Below are positions 59,990 through 64,000 of a stretch of DNA of 64,000 nucleotides, piece by piece. This DNA comes from a virus. The notes under the pieces were generated by a model. That model was given only the letters and a program-made list of their open reading frames with translations. It was not told where the DNA came from and searched no databases. The stretch covers positions 1 to 64,000 of the IMG/VR virus record IMGVR_UViG_3300045836_000088; one strand, given 5' to 3'. The translations under genes and the position numbers were made by a program. Positions within the stretch are counted from its first letter, which is position 1, and each line of letters starts with the position of its first letter.

Positions 59990-60325
59990 ATGAAAGAACA
60001 TAAACGAAAAATAGGCAGACCTGAAGCACCGGACGAACTAAAAGCGAAGCCACGATCAAGCCCGCGCTTAACAGACGATGAAATGCTTATTCTTGAGCGC
60101 GAGTTTGGCAAAAATGCAACCATAAGCAAGGCTATTAAGTTCCTTATTAAACACCTTATCGATAAAAACCTTAAAATGACAGGTATAGTAGAAGCAAGTA
60201 AAGACGAGAAAACAGAATTAGCTATCACAGAAGCTGCCAGTCATTTAAAAGAGTTTATAAGGCTAAATAAGGAGTTTGGAGACATTGACGTTAAAGAGAT
60301 AGCCCAACAAGCCTTTAAGAAATAA
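59990..60325 (+). CDS. Basic DNA-binding-like protein (111 aa)
   Basis: Basic N-terminus (MKEHKRKIGRPEAPDELKAK) and RLTDDEMLILEREFGKN/ISKAIKFLIKHL pattern suggesting a ribbon-helix-helix or small HTH fold, then a charged helix. Possibly a regulator with its own promoter. Not identified by family. Confidence 0.55.
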   Translation: MKEHKRKIGRPEAPDELKAKPRSSPRLTDDEMLILEREFGKNATISKAIKFLIKHLIDKNLKMTGIVEASKDEKTELAITEAASHLKEFIRLNKEFGDIDVKEIAQQAFKK

Positions 60326-60401
60326 TAATGGTTTATATCACCTTAAAATAGCTAGTACAACAATTCAGTATAAATAATATACTTCAATATATACTACTTA
60401 G

Positions 60402-60424
60402 GCCGTTAATAACAATTTAACGGC
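60402..60424 (+). terminator. Terminator after RHH-like gene
   Basis: GCCGTT (60402-60407) and AACGGC (60419-60424), followed by TTTTTT. The next gene starts 18 nt later. Confidence 0.8.
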
Positions 60425-60442
60425 TTTTTTATTTTTATAACT

Positions 60443-60730
60443 ATGGCACAGACATACACAGAGCGACTCTTTAACATAGGATTAGAGGCCGGACAAAGCA
60501 TTATCCTTTTTATGAAAGGTAAAGATTACCACCGTTTAAATGAGTTCTTAGGAGAGCGTTATTTTAACGCCTTAGTAAGAATAAACGGGCAGGTAAAAGT
60601 ATTAATACCAACAGGCAAAGTGATTGAATTAGGCGATCTTAAAAGCCATTCACTTGCCGCTATTGCAGACTATTTAAATAACCCTCAAGATGGAAAATTT
60701 AAAGCAATCGGTCTTAATAGCTCACATTAA
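60443..60730 (+). CDS. Hypothetical protein (95 aa)
   Basis: Mixed small protein (MAQTYTERLFNIGLEAGQSI) with a helix and basic strands (KVLIPTGKVIEL). The 3' end overlaps the start of the next gene by 41 nt in another frame. No family recognised. Confidence 0.6.
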   Translation: MAQTYTERLFNIGLEAGQSIILFMKGKDYHRLNEFLGERYFNALVRINGQVKVLIPTGKVIELGDLKSHSLAAIADYLNNPQDGKFKAIGLNSSH

Positions 60731-60866
60731 AGAATATGAGCTAAACTTAATAGAATATCCTTCACCCGACCAATCCGACATTATACAGCAGTATTTAAAC
60801 CCTTATACTTTCCTGTCGGATAATTACAACCAAATTCTTGAACATTATGAAAAGCACCGGAATTAA
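60690..60866 (+). CDS. Small overlapping protein (58 aa)
   Basis: ATG at 60690, TAA at 60864-60866; MENLKQSVLIAHIKEYELNL start, helical and Tyr-rich. Overlaps both neighbours (41 nt and 20 nt). Length and spacing support a coupled small gene, though short. Confidence 0.5.
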   Translation: MENLKQSVLIAHIKEYELNLIEYPSPDQSDIIQQYLNPYTFLSDNYNQILEHYEKHRN

Positions 60867-61008
60867 AAGCCGCATTCGGATTTATTGGAACCTCGATTGC
60901 GTAATTTTTACTGACGTTTCAGATTTAACCATTGAAGCCCCTTATCATGTGGCTGTAACTTCTGAAAGAGTAAGGCGCATAACTAAACGTAATTCATACA
61001 ACCCTTAA
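60847..61008 (+). CDS. Small basic overlapping protein (53 aa)
   Basis: ATG at 60847, TAA at 61006-61008; MKSTGIKSRIRIYWNLDCVI start, beta-like with a basic end (RVRRITKRNSY). Overlaps the previous gene by 20 nt and stops 7 nt before the next. Unknown. Confidence 0.5.
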   Translation: MKSTGIKSRIRIYWNLDCVIFTDVSDLTIEAPYHVAVTSERVRRITKRNSYNP

Positions 61009-61015
61009 TTATAAC

Positions 61016-61240
61016 ATGAAAACCCAAATACAGGAAACAGACCTACAGAAGTTTGTAAGGCTCTACGATTCAGACCGTATAAAAGAGTTTGGCACCTTTA
61101 TAGAGTGCAGACCACAAAAGCTTGAAACAGGGCTGTCACAAGCTAAAAACATTATCCAGCAATTTAATTTAAACCTTACTGCCACCTGTAAAGGAGATAT
61201 GGCAAGACGAAAAGCTTTTGAAGTAACCGTAAAAGAATAA
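61016..61240 (+). CDS. Hypothetical protein (74 aa)
   Basis: Helix-rich small protein (MKTQIQETDLQKFVRLYDSD) with a basic part near the end (DMARRKAFEVTVKE). Part of the tightly packed early block before ERF. No motif recognised. Confidence 0.6.
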   Translation: MKTQIQETDLQKFVRLYDSDRIKEFGTFIECRPQKLETGLSQAKNIIQQFNLNLTATCKGDMARRKAFEVTVKE

Positions 61241-61249
61241 ATAAACATT

Positions 61250-61261
61250 AACCGCTAAAAA
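61250..61261 (+). promoter_or_regulatory. Leader motif copy AACCGCTAAAAA
   Basis: Plus-strand sense motif 12 nt before the ATG at 61273, followed by CCAAAACCACC. Confidence 0.55.
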
Positions 61262-61272
61262 CCAAAACCACC

Positions 61273-61368
61273 ATGAAACAAGCATTTATTAAAGCATCAA
61301 CCTTTATCAAGGTTTGCATTATTGCCGAATTTGCTACTATAGTCTACATGTTAGCAAACGCTATTTAA
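61273..61368 (+). CDS. Tiny single-pass membrane protein (31 aa)
   Basis: ATG at 61273, TAA at 61366-61368; MKQAFIKASTFIKV followed by a hydrophobic stretch (CIIAEFATIVYMLANAI). Carries the recurrent leader motif. A one-helix phage membrane peptide is likely. Confidence 0.5.
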   Translation: MKQAFIKASTFIKVCIIAEFATIVYMLANAI

Positions 61369-61426
61369 TAGCTTCTCATCGCTTAAAACCACCTCTTTAT
61401 TAACCTTAATTTTAAATCAATCCGCT

Positions 61427-61615
61427 ATGGATATGGATATGCTATTTCTATTTGCCAGCCTCAAGGAGCAAGCAAATTTAGTACATCAAGGAGTAGACAG
61501 CGAACAAGCAACAAACATGCTATTCCTGAGTAATGAAGAAACATACATGAATGAAGTTCAACTACCTCAACTAGCCGAAGAACTGGAAGAAAGGAGACGT
61601 TATGAGGGTGTATAA
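61427..61615 (+). CDS. Hypothetical protein (62 aa)
   Basis: Met-rich start (MDMDMLFLFASLKEQANLVH) and a helical acidic end (QLAEELEERRRYEGV). Overlaps the next gene by 14 nt. Unknown. Confidence 0.55.
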   Translation: MDMDMLFLFASLKEQANLVHQGVDSEQATNMLFLSNEETYMNEVQLPQLAEELEERRRYEGV

Positions 61616-61832
61616 CAAGGTAGAAAAGCAAGCCTTTCAGCAAAGGCACTTGACTATTAATAATGAAAAGCCATTATCAAATGGGGTTTGGGTACTTAAA
61701 TACTGTGGCCGCCCCGTTTATGAACATAGTTACTTTCACTTCTGCAAAAGTGAAAAGAATAGGCTAATCAAATCAGGATATAAAGAAAGTGCCTTTACTT
61801 ATAGTAAAAGACAAATCAATAAAACTAATTAA
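61602..61832 (+). CDS. Hypothetical basic protein (76 aa)
   Basis: Basic small protein (MRVYNKVEKQAFQQRHLTIN) with a Tyr/His-rich middle and C-terminal KRQINKTN. Overlaps the previous gene by 14 nt and sits just upstream of ERF. No family recognised. Confidence 0.55.
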   Translation: MRVYNKVEKQAFQQRHLTINNEKPLSNGVWVLKYCGRPVYEHSYFHFCKSEKNRLIKSGYKESAFTYSKRQINKTN

Positions 61833-61853
61833 CCATCAAATAACCAATCCACA

Positions 61854-62441
61854 ATGGAAAAGTCAGAAAGCATAAAAAATATAGGCATAGCCTTAATCAA
61901 GTTTAAAAAGCTTGTTGGGAAAATACCAAAGTCAAGTAAGAACCCTTTTTATAAATCAGAATATGCCGAACTACCGGACATTCTTGATGCAGTTGACCCT
62001 CATTTAATAGAATGCGGATTAGCATTAACACAGTGGCCGGCCGGAGAACATGAGCTTACAACCCTCCTTATTCATGAGAGCGGTGAATATATCATGGAAA
62101 CGTATAAAATGACACCTGCAAAGAATGATCCACAGGGAATAGGTTCATGTATCACTTATCAAAGAAGATACGCCGTAGGGGCTGTATTAAGCTTAAACAT
62201 TGATAAAGATGATGATGGCAACAGCGCAAGCGGTAAAAACGAACCAAACGAAGGTAAAACTACTCCACCGCAAAACGTAAAAAAGTTGCCTGACTTATTA
62301 CCGAACACTCCGCAATGGACTAACGCAGTTAAATATCTAAATAATGGAAGCGCAACAATAGAGCAGATTAAAGCCAGTTGCACACTTTCACCTGAAAACG
62401 AACAAGAACTTATTAAACAATCAAATTTACAAGCAGCATGA
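61854..62441 (+). CDS. erf: ERF-family single-strand annealing recombinase (195 aa)
   Basis: Typical ERF segments: KNPFYKSEYAELPDILDAV (about 30-48), a LALTQWPAGEH segment, and the signature NDPQGIGSCITYQRRYAVGA (about 94-113), followed by DKDDDGN. ERF proteins anneal single strands and drive phage recombination. The linker and C-terminal helix (TIEQIKASCTLSPENEQEL) are variable. It overlaps the next gene by 4 nt. Confidence 0.88.
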   Translation: MEKSESIKNIGIALIKFKKLVGKIPKSSKNPFYKSEYAELPDILDAVDPHLIECGLALTQWPAGEHELTTLLIHESGEYIMETYKMTPAKNDPQGIGSCITYQRRYAVGAVLSLNIDKDDDGNSASGKNEPNEGKTTPPQNVKKLPDLLPNTPQWTNAVKYLNNGSATIEQIKASCTLSPENEQELIKQSNLQAA

Positions 62442-62701
62442 TAATCGCAGATTTATGTTTATCGGATATACCCGAAAGCGCAAGAACAGTAGGTAAAAAT
62501 GGCAAGGTTTACGCAAAGGTCGTAATAGACACACGTAAAGAAGCTGACCAGTTTGGCAATACTCATACCGTGTATATGAACCAAACCAAAGAAGAAAGAG
62601 AAGCTAAAACACCAAAGGCTTACATTGGCAGTGCTAAAGAGATTGTATTTAACAATAACAATCAAAGTCAGCCAAAAGGAAGCGTTAATTTGGGGTTTTA
62701 G
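62438..62701 (+). CDS. Small protein coupled to ERF (87 aa)
   Basis: Beta-rich basic protein (MIIADLCLSDIPESARTVG, then AKVVIDTRKEADQFGN and TPKAYIGSAKEIVF) in a 4-nt overlap with ERF. Coupling suggests a recombination partner, perhaps a DNA-binding fold. No family name can be given from sequence alone. Confidence 0.6.
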   Translation: MIIADLCLSDIPESARTVGKNGKVYAKVVIDTRKEADQFGNTHTVYMNQTKEEREAKTPKAYIGSAKEIVFNNNNQSQPKGSVNLGF

Positions 62702-62760
62702 TCTCCTTTACCCAATACGAGGGAGAACCCGAATACAAATACTTACTAAAGTACAATACT

Positions 62761-62916
62761 ATGCCCCAATTAGGAGATTATGTATATCAGCCTGATTGGG
62801 GCTTTTTTACAGCAGTACAAAGGGTATTACATGTTAATCAATTACATACTAAATACCCCTTAATTACTGCTACTAATAACCCTTATTATCAATCAATCTT
62901 TAAAGAAGATTTATGA
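62761..62916 (+). CDS. Tiny hypothetical protein (51 aa)
   Basis: ATG at 62761, TGA at 62914-62916 overlapping the next start by 4 nt (ATGA). MPQLGDYVYQPDWGFFTAVQ start. The first codons lie in a terminator-like hairpin (62763-62802), so expression may be regulated or the frame may not be used. Confidence 0.4.
   Translation: MPQLGDYVYQPDWGFFTAVQRVLHVNQLHTKYPLITATNNPYYQSIFKEDL
62763..62802 (+). promoter_or_regulatory. Hairpin with T-run at a start codon, possible attenuator
   Basis: GCCCCAAT (62763-62770) pairs fully with ATTGGGGC (62795-62802), followed by TTTTTT. It overlaps the ATG of the 51-aa frame. It can act as terminator or sequester that start. Confidence 0.5.
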
Positions 62917-63386
62917 CACAGGAACTACAACAAGAAAAAGGATTGGTCATTACAGAGCAGTCCTTTTTAGCTTTAAATAAAGGCTCTATAAACGACTTAG
63001 GTATGTCTTTAGTAGACAAGTGCCGGAATGGTGAAGCAAGCCCTACAGAAGCCTTAATAATGGCTAAAAAGCTAACAGAATTAAGCGAGCTTATTAAAAA
63101 TAATGTTGCTGATATGGCAACTAATGAATTAAAGCTTGCTAACAAAGAAACAAGGCACATGTTAGGTTGCGAGATCCGCGAACAAACAGTAGGAACCCGT
63201 TACGACTTTTCAACCTGCCAAGACCTAATATGGAACAGGCTTAGTAAAGAGCTTAAAGAGCGTGAAGCAATCTTAAAAGCCCTTAGTAAGCCAATGGAAA
63301 TGGTTGATACAGATACAGCCGAAACATGGACAGCTTACCCCCCCGTTAAATCAGGCAAGCTAAGTTTAGTTATCACAGTTAAATAA
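62913..63386 (+). CDS. Hypothetical recombination-operon protein (157 aa)
   Basis: Helical protein (MTQELQQEKGLVITEQSFLA) with a long central helix (ALIMAKKLTELSELIKNNV) and REQTVGTRYDFSTCQDLIWN. Conserved-looking gene after ERF. Likely accessory to recombination or replication; not assigned to a family. Confidence 0.6.
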   Translation: MTQELQQEKGLVITEQSFLALNKGSINDLGMSLVDKCRNGEASPTEALIMAKKLTELSELIKNNVADMATNELKLANKETRHMLGCEIREQTVGTRYDFSTCQDLIWNRLSKELKEREAILKALSKPMEMVDTDTAETWTAYPPVKSGKLSLVITVK

Positions 63387-63423
63387 TTCTAATTAATACT
63401 CATTAAACACTTAAAAAAAAATC

Positions 63424-63720
63424 ATGAAACAAAAATTCTCAATTATTCGCACACACTCAGCAGGGGTTTGGTTTGGCAACATTAAAAAATTAGATGGCTC
63501 TATAGCTATTGTTACCAATGCTCGCCGCTTATGGTATTGGTCGGGTGCAGCTTCTTTAAGTCAATTAGCTGTTGAAGGTACTAAAAGGCCAAACGATTGT
63601 AAGTTTACCGTTACCATTACAGACGAAGATGGCGTTTACTTGCCACAGGTAATTGAAGTATTGCCATGCACCGAAGAAGCAGTTAATAACATTAAAGCCG
63701 TAAAAGAATGGAAGATCTGA
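63424..63720 (+). CDS. DUF6948-like protein (98 aa)
   Basis: Contains ITNARRLWYWSGAASL-type segment (here VTNARRLWYWSGAASLS) and LAVEGTKRPNDCKFTVTI, ending INN-KAVKEWKI style. This pattern occurs in small Bacteroidota phage proteins of unknown function. Overlaps the next gene by 13 nt. Confidence 0.6.
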   Translation: MKQKFSIIRTHSAGVWFGNIKKLDGSIAIVTNARRLWYWSGAASLSQLAVEGTKRPNDCKFTVTITDEDGVYLPQVIEVLPCTEEAVNNIKAVKEWKI

Positions 63721-64000
63721 TAAAAAGTTTCCTCGAAATACAGCCGGATGGCTATGGCTCTGGCTCTGGCTATGGCTCTGGCTATGGCTCTGGCTCTGGC
63801 TATGGCTCTGGCTCTGGCTCTGGCTATGGCTCTGGCGATGGCGATGGCGATGGCTCTGGCGATGGCTCTGGCGATGGCTATGGCTATGGCGATGGCTCTG
63901 GCGATGGCTATGGCTCTGGCGATGGCTATGGCTATGGCGATGGCTCTGGCGATGGCTATGGCTCTGGCGATGGCTATGGCTATGGCTCTGGCTATGGCTA
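63708..64000 (+). CDS. Gly-X repeat protein, cut by window end (at least 97 aa)
   Basis: ATG at 63708 (MEDLIKSFLEIQPD), then uninterrupted Gly-X dipeptides in which X is Tyr, Ser or Asp to the window end. The codons are GGC followed by TAT, TCT or GAT, with a larger repeat in the last part. No stop is reached, so the gene is partial at the 3' end. Low-complexity Gly-rich proteins of this type occur in Bacteroidota phages beside DUF6948-like genes; function unknown. Confidence 0.65.
   Translation, partial: MEDLIKSFLEIQPDGYGSGSGYGSGYGSGSGYGSGSGSGYGSGDGDGDGSGDGSGDGYGYGDGSGDGYGSGDGYGYGDGSGDGYGSGDGYGYGSGYG
63752..64000 (+). repeat. Tandem GGC-NNN dipeptide-coding repeat
   Basis: Direct repeats of 6-nt units GGCTAT, GGCTCT and GGCGAT from about 63752 to the end. 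Later units form a higher-order 48-nt repeat coding alternately Gly-Tyr, Gly-Asp, Gly-Ser. Slipped-strand change of length is possible. Confidence 0.85.

Noticed and set aside
63752-64000. CRISPR array or iteron set
   Set aside because: Units are 6-nt codon pairs in one open frame without spacers; it is a coding repeat.

Overview
The window reads as most or all of the genome of a temperate tailed phage of a Bacteroidota host. This rests on AT-rich DNA, A-rich leaders in place of strong Shine-Dalgarno sites, TAnnTTTG-type promoter boxes, and Bacteroidota-style phage families (KHT-type integrase, BT4734/VirE-N primase-helicase, ERF, a DUF6948-like protein). No ordinary chromosomal genes were seen. 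The short-tailed (podovirus-like) assignment comes from the head/neck module: terminase, 812-aa portal, HK97-like capsid, three small ring or adaptor proteins and a 1486-aa nozzle-like protein resemble the crAss-like/Cellulophaga podovirus plan.

Layout. 1-3,884 (+): small unknown genes. 3,918-7,719 (-): DUF3310, endonuclease VII-like HNH protein, metallophosphoesterase, GH108 lysozyme and holin-like membrane proteins. 7,820-12,748 (-): tail or surface proteins, including a 1000-aa SGNH-hydrolase protein with an export signal. 12,873-16,326: integrase, an attP-like site, an S24-type repressor and a divergent operon with a small HTH protein. 16,332-41,925 (-): virion proteins, then neck, capsid, portal and terminase, with terminators dividing the module. 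42,024-42,254 (+): a single-gene unit. 42,390-52,971 (-): replication and regulation (DnaA domain-IV protein, C5 methyltransferase, primase-helicase, initiator-like winged-helix proteins, NinB-like protein, a PAS protein). 52,993-53,780: noncoding, possibly an origin. 53,781-54,605 (+): lipoprotein plus membrane-protein cassette. 54,758-64,000 (+): long early operon with a structured leader, SANT-repeat protein, ArdA, ERF recombinase, and a Gly-X repeat protein cut by the window end.

How it fits together. The repressor appears to control two copies of one promoter/operator, 39 kb apart: the cro-side operon at 15.6 kb and the early operon at 54.8 kb. Only the second has about 285 nt of predicted structured RNA between promoter and first gene. 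Lytic growth would express the early operon (ArdA, ERF, unknown takeover genes), then the minus-strand replication genes, then the minus-strand packaging, virion and lysis genes. The integrase and attP-like site serve lysogeny. Plus-strand genes at both ends, and an attP-like core with motifs on both sides, fit a circularly permuted or excised phage genome better than an integrated prophage, but the sequence alone does not prove this.

The least conventional parts are the duplicated operator with its inserted leader RNA (including an H-type pseudoknot candidate), a recurrent AACCGYYAAAAA leader motif on both strands, a possible minus-strand small RNA at 49.7 kb, and PAS, DnaA-IV and multi-SANT proteins. 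All functional names are from reading sequence motifs; no database search was run.
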